DNA of 64,000 bases from Parapristionchus giblindavisi (lineage: Eukaryota > Nematoda > Chromadorea > Rhabditida > Diplogasteridae), in the NCBI GenBank assembly GCA_943737045.1, contig CALSFV010000209.1, positions 1,302,001 through 1,366,000 of the forward strand, given 5' to 3'. Below the pieces are notes generated by a model. That model saw nothing but the letters and a program-made list of their open reading frames with translations. It searched no databases and was not told the origin of the DNA. Made by a program: the position numbers and the translations under genes. Shown here piece by piece: positions 1 to 10,480 of the stretch (position 1 is its first letter; each line of letters opens with the position of its first letter).

Positions 1-459
1 GTCCGTATAGATTCACTTCTTTTCGAATTTATAAAATAAATAATGAGTATGATGAGAAATAACAACCAATTGATCAATGAAATGGTCTTAAAGGCACGCG
101 ACAAGCTAATTTGAAGTAAAAGATATGATAGAAATTGAATCAATGAAAGCATATCATTCAGTAATAATTTACAAATCTTTTCTAGAACAACCTTCGGTAA
201 TAGAAAAAAAAACTTTTGGGAACTGGCTTTAGAAGTTAGTCAACAGAAATTGTAGTACATATATATAGTGCAATAGATCAATCAGTCATTTGACTACTTA
301 CTATGCTAAATATTACGTAGGATGTCGCATCACAGACTAAAAAAAGCTAAACTTATCTTGATTATGAGTTCTCAGTGAAGTTCGTCCTTCAAATTACTGG
401 CTTGAACGGACGTTTTACCTTCAAATGCAGATGATATCGAATGTTCAACTATCCTTTAA

Positions 460-572
460 AGCGATACCCCAAGCTAATTTGAAACTATCCGCTCTGGTCA
501 TACTCTCTCGCTTTCTTTGTCTACGAGAGAGTATTGCCAATGCGGAGAGTAACATTAGCTTGGGGTGTGTCT
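460..572. mobile_element. 113-bp foldback MITE with TTAA target (unit 1)
   Basis: A palindromic element whose arms carry ACCCCAAGCTAA and its complement, with inner GCGGAGAG-type arms. It is flanked by TTAA on both sides (456-459 and 573-576). Unit 4 has the uninterrupted site CCTTTAAAAAGAG at 33630-33642, so the insertion boundaries are seen directly. It sits about 90 bp upstream of the A1 start codon. A TTAA target suggests piggyBac-type mobilisation, which is an inference. Confidence 0.8.
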
Positions 573-665
573 TTAAAAAGAGTATAGTCAATACATCTGC
601 CAACATGCAAGAACGACTTCACCATATCTTTCTATAACTCACCATTTCTTCGTTGCGTCAAAACG

Positions 666-1098
666 ATGCATATACACATAGTCTTGTTCATCATAAGTCT
701 GGCCCTTTCAATCTCTATGTATATTTTGTACATAATTCAACTGGTCATGATTTCGATTAAACCGTCATTTTCATCCGCGTTCTACGATATCTATTTCTTC
801 GGAGGAGTCCTGGTTAGTTATGTTAGGAAGCATAATTCGATTTCTTTCACTTTATTTTGAGCAATAACTTTTGAGCAAGTTTTGTTTCTTTACATGTCTT
901 CACTTTTGCATTGCTACTAAAAAAATTAATTGAAATATAAACGCTTATCATAGGACCTAACGTTTTACACCTTCAATATCTTCTTCTATCAACTTCCACA
1001 ACAACCGGGAATTATGGAATTTTATGAACGATTCATTAATACGAGAAACAATACAGCCTTCAGGTAGGAGTATAAGTGATGATATATATTGCCAATAC
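666..1098 (+). pseudogene. Receptor fragment A1 (exons 1-2 only)
   Basis: 5' fragment of a nematode seven-transmembrane chemoreceptor. Exon 1 is 666-812 (49 codons, start MHIHIVLF, TM1 and most of TM2, donor CTG|GTTAGT). Exon 2 is 954-1098 (acceptor CATAG|GAC) and matches exon 2 of the intact genes (YTFNIFFYQLPQQPGIMEF) but contains in-frame stops after NNTAFR. The donor is destroyed: GCCAATACGAAA where relatives have AATAC|GTAA. Exons 3-9 are missing, and downstream sequence passes into the inverted-repeat block. A dead gene piece is the simplest reading; use as an alternative 5' end for B1, 7 kb away, is unlikely with these defects. Confidence 0.85.
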
Positions 1099-2299
1099 GA
1101 AAAATGCGGTAACTCTGGTATATCAAAAATTGAACTACAAACTTTCACACACACTTTCACTTTGGAATACTTGTAAGCCTTCTTCATGTGAAACGCAGGT
1201 CTACTTAAAGTATGAAATAAGTCTACTTAAAGTAAATAAAGTGACATCTCTCACTTGAAGTAGACTTGTAGTAAACTTCAAATTCAATTCAATTATGGTT
1301 CTATGGTTTATGGTTTTAATTATTCAATTATGGTTCAATTATGGTTCCTGCGCAAGCAGATTTGCAATGTATCATACATTTATTTCCCTTATTTTGGTTT
1401 GGTTCCGATTCCATTTAGACCCGTAGCAAAAGTTATGCTGACAATGAAATCTACTCGGTGCACAGTCTTGCGCTTTCTCTCTCACTTCTCTCATTCCCGA
1501 TTCTCTATCGATGAAATCTTTTATTTTCAAACACGTATGCATGTTAGAGATGTTCACAAAAGTTTTTATACTATTGCTGAATTTCGATCTTTAATCTTTG
1601 TATTTTGATCTTTGATCGCTGAAACCGAGTAGACCTCAGCATTGTTAATCGCGCGATTCTGACTCCGCCCATTTAACTTCGCGGGCTTGGACACCGTTTG
1701 TAGACATAACCCCAAAAATATTTATTCAAATTGGAAAGCAGAGAGTGAGTGACGCCCATCCACCTTCAGACGTCCGTCGTGTGCATTCACCATCTTTCCC
1801 GAAGATGACATCCTTCCTCCAGACGATCTCAAAGCTGATGCGGCTATTCGATAATTCCAAGGGTAGTATTCTAATTGCAAGCTACGGTACCAGTGAGTAG
1901 TAGTCGAGTGTAGTAGTAGTTTTCACTCCAGTGGCGCCAAAGTCCACGTCGCATCGATGCCACCCTCAAGAACCCGTTGGAGTAGCTCATCAATGCCTCA
2001 AGAACCCGTTGGAGTAGCTCATCAACGATGATGATGACGATGAAACAAAGGGTCGACCTGTAAAAGAAGAGAGTAGCATATAATCATATAATAGATTTGA
2101 ATGGTTGACAACGATATCATATTTCCGAAATCTAAAGTGGACAACTTCACACTTTAGACATCTTTTGTATTTATGAATACGTTGGCCGGAGAGAAATGTA
2201 CCTTTCAGAGTAGATCATTTCCATTAGGGAATGACGTCCGCTTCTTTTCCATTGAGAATCGAGGAACCGGTACGGACAGGCGGGTAGAGAGTAGAGGTC

Positions 2300-2432
2300 G
2301 TATCCATTAACATTGGCAAACCGCTTGCCGGCAAACGTGACGTCACGAGCGGGAGGATCTCTGGCGAACATCTCCGCCTATGGTTGTGACGTCACGTTTG
2401 CCCTCAAACGGTTTGCCAACGTTCATGGATAC
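2300..2432. mobile_element. Palindromic MITE with TGACGTCA sites (unit 1)
   Basis: The arms run from GTATCCATTAACATTGGCAA to GTTTGCCAACGTTCATGGATAC with inner GGCAAACGTGACGTCAC and GTGACGTCACGTTTGCC. Two full TGACGTCA palindromes (CRE/bZIP consensus) lie in mirrored positions. A further copy outside this position occurs at 38895-39043, so this is a dispersed family. Confidence 0.75.
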
Positions 2433-3282
2433 TTATTTACTTGTTATGCATATTATGATGGAATAAAGAATAAGAATAAGAATAAGAATAAGATATTTTG
2501 CATAAAGCAAATATACGATAATCGGCGCTGCAAATCTCTTGGTGTTCTTGATGAATCGATGAAACTTCATAGCTGAGAGAGCACTGATTCATTCCGTTCC
2601 ATTCAGCCGTTCTCACCTACTCTCGCACAGACTACACTGGATGGCCAATGGCACTGGGAGTGAGCATGGCTGTGGCAATCGACCAAGAATGGTTGCAGGA
2701 TCTGAAAACACTTTGCATTTATATAGGAAAGAAGGACGAAGAACGATAGAGAAAAGATGAAAGATCAGAGAGCAACTTAGAAATGAGACAAACCGGGAGA
2801 TGAGGGAAAAAAGGCTGCTAATTGCTTATTAGTTTCAGAGTAGTATGAAATAAGGTAAAGTGCAAATTAAAGGAATTATGTTAAGAAAATGAAGGGCCAC
2901 AGTAAGAAAGATATCTACGGTAGAGGATAAGAGTGCTAATACATTACTCATGCAAAAAATACACTAATCTATCCACGACACCACACCCAGCCGCAAATGG
3001 AGTAAACCCGGTGAGATTTATCAATTGCTCACAACCGGGAGTACCCCACCAACGGCCGAAGCGGGTTACGGTACCGTAAGAGAGTTGGGGATGGAGCGAG
3101 ATGGATACGGTAAGTCGCTCAATAAGAAGTACTAGGAGGAACTAATTGAGCGATCTACAATATTCCTATTATCGACTAACCGAGTGCGCGTGCATTTAGA
3201 ATGCAATAGGTGAGACTCTAAGAATCTACCAAAATTACCTATCCATGATATTATAAACTTCCGTACACTATCGCTTGACAGA
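2433..3282. other. Non-coding interval inside block, unit 1
   Basis: Holds a short AAGAAT repeat at about 2465-2492 and a 14-bp perfect palindrome TTACGGTACCGTAA at 3066-3079. No exon-like reading was found on either strand. Equivalent intervals in units 2-4 are the same in character. Confidence 0.6.
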
Positions 3283-4432
3283 GAGGATGGAACTACGATA
3301 TGTCAACGGATACGGTAAGCCAGCGGATGAAACTACGGTAGGTCAACGGATACGGAAAGCCAGCGGATGAAACTACGGTAAGTCAACGGATACGGTAAGC
3401 CAGCGGATGAAACTGCTGTAAGTCAACGGATACGGTAAGCCAGCGGATGAAACTACGGTAGGTCAACGGATACGGTAAGCCAGCGGATGAAACTACGGTA
3501 AGTCAACGGATACGGTAAGCCAGCGGATGAAACTGCTGTAAGTCAACGGATACGGTAAGCCAGCGGATGAAACTACGGTAGTTCAACGGATACGGTAAGC
3601 CAGCGGATGAAACTACGGTAAGTCAACGGATACGGTAAGCCAGCGGATGAAACTACGGTAGGTCAACGGATTCGGTAAGCCAGCGGATGAAACTACGGTA
3701 GGTCAACGAATACGGTAAGCCAGCGTATGAAACTACGGTAGGTCAACGGATACGGTAAGCCAACAGAAGAGACTACGGTAGGTCAACGGATACGGTAAGC
3801 CAACAGAAAAAAACTACGGTAGGTCAACGGATACGGTAAGCCAGCGGATGAAACTACGGTAGGTCAACGGATACGGTAAGCCAGCGGATGAAACTACGGT
3901 TGATCAACGGATACGGTATTCAACGGATGAAACTACGGTAGGTCAACGGATACGGTAATCAACGGATGAAACAACGGTAGGTTAACGGATACGGTAAGCC
4001 AGCGGATGAAACTACGGTAGGTCAACGGATACGGTAAGCCAGCGGATGAAACTACGGTAGGTCAACGGATACGGAAAGCCAGCGGATGAAACTACGGTAA
4101 GTCAACGGATACGGTAAGCCAACAGAAGAGACTACGGTAGGTCAACGGATACGGTAAGCCAACAGAAAAAACTACGGTAGGTCAACGGATACGGTAAGCC
4201 AGCGGATGAAACTACGGTAGGTCAACGGATACGGTAAGCCAGCGGATGAAACTACGGTTGATCAACGGATACGGTAGTCAGCGGATGAAACTACGGTTGA
4301 TCAACGGATACGGTAGTCAGCGGATGAAACTACGGTAAGTCATCGGATACGGTAATCAGCAGATGAAACTACGGTAGGTCAACGGATACGGTAATCAACG
4401 GATGAAACTATGGTAGGTCAACGGATGCGGCA
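3283..4432. repeat. 40-bp minisatellite, ~29 copies (unit 1)
   Basis: Tandem array with consensus GTCAACGGATACGGTAAGCC followed by AGCGGATGAAACTACGGTAG. Variants include GCTGTAAG for ACGGTAG, AACAGAAGAGAC for AGCGGATGAAAC, and shortened units lacking AGCC toward the right end. No reading frame runs through it. Direct, contiguous repeats without spacers exclude a CRISPR-type array. Confidence 0.95.
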
Positions 4433-6010
4433 AGTTATGAGAGAAAACACAGTAGCAGAAAAACAACCGATACGACAATCGAGGGAAGGGGCATGATACC
4501 TCACTGAACATGCAGACGGATCCGTGTGTAGATGAACGAAGAACCCTCCTGGTGATGAGCGTAGAGTTAGCTCTGGTAGTTGAGAAAGAGACGGTCATCG
4601 GAGTTGTAGTTGGGCCGAGGAGAGATTAAGACGAGCCGAGGGGACGAGACGATAAATGAAAATGACCGTGATTCTGCTGTCTTATATACGGATCCGCTCA
4701 CGCGCTCGATCTTGACGTTCTAGAAGGGGTGATCTACCCTGTTGTCATCGAACTGAGTGCACATGGAGATATCGAACAAAGTGGAGTCTAGTCAAGCGAT
4801 CTACTGTCTGATATCGAATATTGATTAACTGATTATACCATGCATTCCTTCCCTGGATATTGCGTGATGGTTCTTTGATCATATCAGAGAGAGCGTGTAA
4901 ATGTGAGAGAGTACAGATAGAGTGAGAGAGTAGAGGTCAGTGAGAGAGTGCAGAGAAAGGAAACACATGCCCTCTATCTGCCATCAATAGTGTTGACTCA
5001 TAGGTGATTCTCTAACATATGGATCGCTTTGCCGCCGTTTTCGGCTATGTCTATTCTCTCTTTCTCTCCATTTTCTTCATTCCGTACCCAATGTCGTTCA
5101 TTCATTTATTTCGTTTTCATCATTTTTGCATATAATTTAGCTGTTGTCTTGTCTAGCATTTAATGAGTCCCAATTTGCATATGGTTATCGGTAACACATT
5201 CATTTGATTTGCAGTCTTCTTTCGTTGTGTAGCTCCTTATATGCCTTCTCGTTCGTTTCCTTTTCGAAATTGATCTTTGATCTTTGCATGCCCGTCCCTC
5301 TCCCACTTGCGACTTGATCATCGTGTTTTCCTACAAGAGAGCAGACAGAGAGACAGTGTGTTGGAAAGCGAGAGAGTGCAGAGAAATAAAACATTCACCC
5401 GTAAATAATATACCATCGTTGATTCATTTGCGTATCCATCCGTTTTGAACTACTTTCGCTATTTCTTTCACCATTTTTTTAAAATTCGTGATTATTATCG
5501 TTCAGGATCTTGCAATCCCTTAGCCAGGTTCTCTCTCTACCCTCTCGTTCTCTTCTTTCTTTCATCACGAAGGATATACCATCTTTGACCTCTCATACTG
5601 TTATTTGCATATATTACCACTATCTTTGTGTAGTTATGAATCTATTGTGTTTCAATTTCCGTATTACTATCTTAAAGAACATAATCTCATTCTTATTCCA
5701 TTCGTTTGCAGTCTTCGATCGTTTTGCCCCTCCACTCTCGGTGATTTTCCATCCGCTTTCAGCTATATCTTTCTTATCGTTTCTCTTGTTCTCTACCTCT
5801 CTCGTGATTATCGATTTGATATTTGATGTTCTTATTATTCATATTTTGCCCATACTTTACTCCTCTCGATTCCCGTTCGTAGTCCTCTGCTAATATTCCA
5901 AATTTAAAGTTATCCGCTATGTAAACTTGTTCGGTTTCCATAACTTTTCTGTTCGATGAGAAAGTTATCACATTGATCTTTTAATTTGTCAAATGTCAAA
6001 TTCATTTCAG
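4433..6010. other. Purine/pyrimidine-rich non-coding interval, unit 1
   Basis: GAGAGAGT-rich stretches (4885-4960, 5330-5380) alternate with TCTCTC/TTCTTT-rich DNA (5040-5960). The open frames here, such as 5510-5893, are products of this skew: they have low-complexity composition and overlap one another in several frames. Unit 1 lacks 72 bp near 5520 that units 2 and 3 have. No gene is supported. Confidence 0.6.
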
Positions 6011-6172
6011 ATCACGAAGCCAAGTCCAAGTTCGTCAGGGATCCAATCGATGAATACTGACGACTCCATTCACGGACGGGTTGACCATAGACTTCGACTG
6101 CTGGCGTGACGTTTGTCAAGATCACGGTCATCGGAGACAACGTCTGACGGTCGATTACGGCGGATCTTGGAG
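6011..6172 (+). pseudogene. Decayed exon with P-loop-like motif (unit 1)
   Basis: An exon-like segment between a TTTCAG acceptor and a GGAG|GTACGAG donor. One frame reads VKITVIGDNV, then a TGA, then RSITADLG. This aligns with the unit 4 copy at 38369-38507, which reads VDIIGDDVVGKSTILCPFW and matches the Walker A pattern G-x4-GK(S/T) of Ras/Rho-type GTPases. No following exon with switch or DxxG motifs is seen. It is best taken as a captured and degraded exon; chance similarity is possible. Confidence 0.35.
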
Positions 6173-6934
6173 GTACGAGTCTACCTTGGCTAATCTTATG
6201 CGCTGTTCAAAAATCATGAAAGGAAAAGAAAAGCAGAGGACACTCTCCTCGTTTTTCATACACTCTCGCCACTTTTCTCTTTCTTTTCGTGAATTTTGAA
6301 ACCATATCATTCCGGCGCTTCTTCCGATAACGACATCGCTCAACTATTAATTTGTTCATAGTCATCATTTTATTACATGTTTTCCATATCAGTAGTAAAA
6401 CAGGCTTATTTCAAGCCAAAAATATGATATTCAGTGAGCGATGTCTTTAGCAGAAGAAGTGCAATCTTGTTCAATGTGTTCAACAGTTGCGAAAAGAACA
6501 AAATCGAGCGCACATCTTTTGTGTTACTGTAAACACTGATCTTCACGAGGCTTTTAAAAAAAAAACAAATTGGGTTATGATAGGGAAACATCGTTGAATT
6601 TTCAATTTGCTAATTTGTCGTTCTTCATGTCCGTTGGTCGGTTCTTCGATTCGTCGTCGTCGCTGATGAAGATCGTCAGCTCATCCCTCACGAAATGATC
6701 GAGTGAAGATGTGAGCGGATGCAGAAGTCTCCTCGACGACCGTCCTGACTGCTGCCGAGTCCCCTGCAGAAAACTCCCTTTTCAGAAATAATAAAGATAT
6801 TTGGGGTGTTAATGCTTGCTATCGGTGTCCAAGCCCGCGCGGTTAAATGGGCGGAGTCGGAATCGTTATATAAAGGGGTATATAAGTACGGGAGTGTCTG
6901 AGTATATGTAGATCGTTTGACATGCGTTCAAATA

Positions 6935-7130
6935 GGGACCCATGGTCTAGTGGAAAAGAGCTCGGACAATCAAACCGGCCGGTTGGTCGGCAAGAAAGTT
7001 CGATTCCCCGAAGAGGATTAGCAAAAGATCATCGCTGACAACCTATCCTAACTGTTTTTGCTATTTTTTCCTTGGCGTATTTCCGCTCCCCCTACGCTAA
7101 CGTCTAGCGTGCGGCAGATGTCCCATAGAA
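6935..7130 (+). mobile_element. tRNA-related SINE-like element (unit 1)
   Basis: The head at 6935-7018 has an A-box-like CATGGTCTAGTGGA and a B-box-like AAGTTCGATTCC at normal pol III spacing, but no T-stem or acceptor pairing, so it is not a functional tRNA. The tail contains a T-rich run and a small hairpin ACGCTAACGTCTAGCGT. A TATATAAAG-rich stretch precedes it at 6867-6890. Confidence 0.5.
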
Positions 7131-7535
7131 TGATCGTGAACTAACTTTTTTCCTCCTTTAAGGAAATATAGACAAATGCGCTGTACTTTCTGTTCCATTT
7201 ATTTATTTATTTATTATTACCTTTCAATGATTTTTTTAATTTCACACTGAGATAAAATATTATGACTAATTTGCTTTTTATATAGTAATTTGTCTTACAT
7301 TCTCTGCTATTTCAAAACTTAATGCATACTTAAAATAAGTCGCTGGTTTGGAGTTTGCTTTTAGCCAACTTGAAGTGAAAGATCATTTGACGAAACGTAT
7401 TACAGTATATGCCCCACTTGAATTAGACTTTGAAGTCTACTACTTGAAGTAGACCTACAATTCTAGTTCAAGTGAAAATGATAAGAACGCTTTGAGTTTC
7501 GAAATTGCAGAGATTGACCTAGATATCAGTGTTAA
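7131..7535. other. AT-rich non-coding interval with short inverted motifs, unit 1
   Basis: Contains ATTT repeats at 7196-7215 and a small inverted repeat built from GAAGTCTAC and TACTTGAAGTAGAC (7426-7455), a motif that also occurs at 1250-1270 and in a foldback at 53035-53200. No gene seen. Confidence 0.5.
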
Positions 7536-7648
7536 AGGCAAACACCGACTTAATTTATAACTCTCCGCTCTGATAATGTCCTCTCGCTGTCTTTGTGCAC
7601 GCGAGTGCATTGCCAGAGCGGAGAGCAAAATTAGCTCTGGGTGTGACT
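7536..7648. mobile_element. 113-bp TTAA foldback MITE, upstream of B1
   Basis: Flanked by TTAA at 7532-7535 and 7649-7652. Same length and design as the element at 460-572, with arms CTCTCCGCTCTG and CAGAGCGGAGAG. It lies about 210 bp upstream of the TATA box. Confidence 0.75.
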
Positions 7649-7819
7649 TTAAGCTGAATTCGAAATTTAACGATAAATTAGTTTGACCCGTTTTATATCA
7701 TGTCACTACAAATCCGGTGACCCACCGCTTAGTTGATCTCGATAAAGTGCTTAAATGTAAAAAAAACACCGTAATGTGCTATTTCCATTGGAATCCAGCT
7801 GCCGTACACATTCCCTTCT

Positions 7820-7867
7820 AAAAGGGAGCGAGATCGAAAAGTTCGCTCCCTTTTCCCCTTATAAAAG
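7820..7867 (+). promoter_or_regulatory. TATA box and adjacent hairpin, promoter of B1
   Basis: TATAAAAG at 7860-7867 is preceded by a perfect 12-bp inverted repeat (AAAAGGGAGCGA at 7820-7831, TCGCTCCCTTTT at 7843-7854, 11-nt loop). It is about 360 bp before the exon 1 ATG. The arrangement is kept in all B copies of the array, apart from unit 3 where both parts are mutated. The promoter role is inferred. Confidence 0.5.
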
Positions 7868-8224
7868 ATGAGAATCGGGTGGAAGTTCAATCCATTTTAG
7901 TTGTATGGGCTAGTGTCAGAAAGAGAGTGAACTTTTTCAGTGAGAGTGAACTTTTGCAAATTCTGAAGTTCGGCAGGTTCCATTGTTCGATAACCAACGT
8001 TCGATCTTTTGGTATTCTACTTTTTCTCGGAGGATCCGACATTGCAGACTAAGAAAAGCTACATTTATCTTGATTATGACTTCTTAGTTAGACTTGCCCT
8101 TCAAATTACTGGCTTGAATTTAGATATTTTAGCTTCCTACACAATTGACATAACTTTCCTTTAAAAGACTCCAGACTTCACCATATCTGTCTATAACTCA
8201 CCATTTCTTCGTAGGGTCAGAACG

Positions 8225-10379
8225 ATGCATATACGCATAGTCTTGTTCACCATAAGTCTGGCCCTTTCAATCCCTATGTATATTTTGTACATAATTCAAC
8301 TGGTCATGATTTCGATTAAACCGTCATTATCAACCGCGTTCTACGCTATCTATTTCTTCGGTGGAATCCTGGTGAGTACTCCATCGTTTCTATATTGCTG
8401 TCGCACCTGTTACGGGTGTATCAAATAAATAAATAAATAAATAATGAAATAACGTTACTTTTCCGATTCTGTGGAAACATTAAATTAATAATATTAAAAG
8501 ATGTGCAGGTATAAGTTTTCATGAACTTAAAATTGCTTAGTTAATCGTGATAAAGTGTATTACTGTTACTGTTACTACAAAAGTGAAGACTAGGACACAA
8601 TAATTTCGACTTCGTTTTGTTCCCTTTATTTTGTGCACGTTTTGTTTCTTCACCTGTCTTCCCTTTTGTATTGCTTTCCAAAAAAATATTTAAAATATTA
8701 AAGCTTATATTGTCCGTATAAAATGTACTTGCATAATTGCATTGCTACTGCTGCTAAACAGAGGAAGAACTATCGATTAACTCCCCACTCTTTCCTCCTT
8801 TCCTTCCTCGCTCTCTCTGATCTACCTACTCTCTCACCGGTGCTCTTTCTCTAAACATAGAAATTCATTGTGGCAGTGGTTGGCTACTCTCGTACCAAAT
8901 AAACAAGTGTATTTTTTTTTCTCATTTTTTACACCCTCAACGTCTTCTTCTATCAACTGCCACAACAGCCGGGAATTACGGAATTCTCTGAACGATTCAT
9001 CCTTTCGAGCAACAATACAGCCTTCAGACCCGAGTATGCGTGGATGATATCGATCGCCAATACGTAAAACAATTTCCACTATGCAGTCCCGTTCGGCGAT
9101 TTACTGATGTCGTTGCAGTTCAATGTTTCTATTTCCTGGTACCCAGGATGCCATAAACGTGCTCATTTCGATAAATCGATTGACTGCGATAATGTATCCA
9201 ATTCTCTATCGAAAGGTTCGATACAAAATTCCTCCGTTAAAACAAGCTAGCATTTTTAGCTCTTCACCAAGCGAAAAACTTACTTATTCTTATTTTTTAC
9301 CTTTCTTTTTGGATGCATTTCGAGTTTTCCAAGTTTCGGAGCTCAAGGATCTCTGTATAACCTTGGAGGCAGTGGGGATGCAGCCGTAAGTGTATTTTTA
9401 ACAGAGCCATTTTTAATAGAATTAATGTCGTTGTTATTATTCTTATTATTTTAGAATAAAATTTAAGGTTTATATGATGAGCGGCAACAAGATCAGCATT
9501 TTCTCACAGGTATTCAGTGTATTCGTTCAACATTATCTCATGTACCTCTACTGTATACCCCCCTCGGGTAAAATCGTAGAGATTCATCACACCAACCGAA
9601 TGGCATATCTGCATTGAAAGTACAACTTTCAAGGCATATAGAGAGTGCCTAGCCGATTTGCATACTTGGATCTCTCATTTTCTCATTGCCTCTCACGCTA
9701 ATTTCCCTACAGTATGAACAATATTCGCCATGTTAATCGTTGCGGGAGTCGGTCATGCAAACTCAAGGGTCTCCTTCTTTAACGTAAGATTCCTTATGGA
9801 GATTGCAGGTACATCAAAACATCGTGACTGCCATTTATACTTTTACTTTGGACGGACTTGCTTTTGCTATCTACTGTCGCATTGCGGTTCACTTAATGGT
9901 AGTTAAAGTGAGTGAGGATACCGCAACGGGTTATAATTAAAGATGGTTCAAGGAGCTTGTGGTTTTGACCATGTATATGTAGCATCATCATCTTGAGTCA
10001 AGTTATAACACTTTGTCGCTTTTGACCATTACAATTTTCGCCTTTGCCGTCTCCGGTTTTGCAGGGTAAAATTATAGTAAGTGGCGCGCGGAAAAAGAAA
10101 ACTTACTTTTTTTGCTATATACCCATGAAATCGCAAAACATTAACGAAAAAGTAAGTAAACAATAAGTTACCATTTGCGCGCTTCTTACTATAGTATTTC
10201 CCTGCAAAACCGGAGGTGGAGCCGTTGTTTATCGAGTACTGTGAGAGCTTTGTGATGATGTTTTAACCTTTTGAAGAACATAATCTTCTTATTTTTAGGT
10301 GGAACGCGGCGTGGATGTACGCCTGGCGTTGCTAGGATTTTTCATTCTTCTAACAAATATTCCAGCGATTGCCTATCAG
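8225..10379 (+). pseudogene. Chemoreceptor B1, truncated (exons 8-9 deleted)
   Basis: Srv/Srg-like seven-transmembrane receptor locus. Exons: 1 8225-8371; 2 about 8921-9063; 3 9119-9215; 4 9260-9385; 5 9468-9509; 6 9809-9907; 7 10299-10379. Intron 3 is only 44 bp. Exon 3 carries INRLTAIMYP, the post-TM3 motif. The exon 2 acceptor is gone: where unit 4 has CGGTCAATATTAG|GACCTC this copy has a T-run then CTC. After exon 7 (TM6, LTNIPAIAYQ) the sequence jumps from CAGGTATTT to CATATAAACAAAG, skipping about 640 bp that encode TM7 and the tail in units 3 and 4. Read-through from exon 7 would add an unrelated tail ending at 10526. A non-functional gene is likely. Confidence 0.85.
10051..10215. mobile_element. 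165-bp palindromic MITE in intron 6 of B1
   Basis: Arms CTCCGGTTTTGCAGGG...ATTATAGTAAG and CTTACTATAGTATTTCCCTG...CGGAG, with inner GCGCGC and AACTTAC/GTAAGT pairs. The equivalent intron of B5 (around 56575-56595) lacks it and reads TTCTGCCGTTCTTTATCG, so this is an insertion younger than the B1-4/B5 split. A flanking GCCGT repeat is a possible 5-bp target duplication. Confidence 0.75.
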
Positions 10380-10480
10380 GTATTTTCATATAAACAAAGA
10401 ACATCCAGACTATGCAAAGAAGACGCTACAGATAGAATTCCCCCTAAGCACTACTCCCTCTCTGTACCCTTCCTCTCTCA

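Larger units (their letters stand above)
1653..6865. mobile_element. ~5.2-kb block with terminal inverted repeats (unit 1)
   Basis: The left arm at 1653-1732 (CGATTCTGACTCCGCCCATT, then GGGCTTGGACACCG, then ACCCCAAAAATATTTATT) recurs in inverted orientation at 6786-6865 (AATAAAGATATTTGGGGTG, then CGGTGTCCAAGCCCGC, then AATGGGCGGAGTCGGAATCG). The arms are about 80 bp and roughly 80% matching. Inside lie two copies of a 32-bp repeat (1964-2029), a palindromic MITE, a 40-bp minisatellite, pyrimidine-rich DNA and a decayed P-loop-like exon. I see no transposase. It could be a large non-autonomous DNA transposon, or two diverged copies of one smaller element flanking unique DNA. No clear target duplication was found. 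Confidence 0.55.

Noticed and set aside
1303..1608. 101-codon frame repeated in units 1-3 and shortened in unit 4
   Set aside because: Conservation follows from recent duplication. In unit 4 it is truncated by an indel, and composition is AT-rich without motif.
3283..4432. CRISPR-like repeat array
   Set aside because: The repeats are contiguous, with no unique spacers, and the genome is eukaryotic.
5510..5893. 127-codon frame (and overlapping 16354-16807, 27268-27658 frames)
   Set aside because: These lie in pyrimidine-rich DNA, give Leu/Ser/Phe-rich low-complexity products in several frames at once, and are broken by indels between units.
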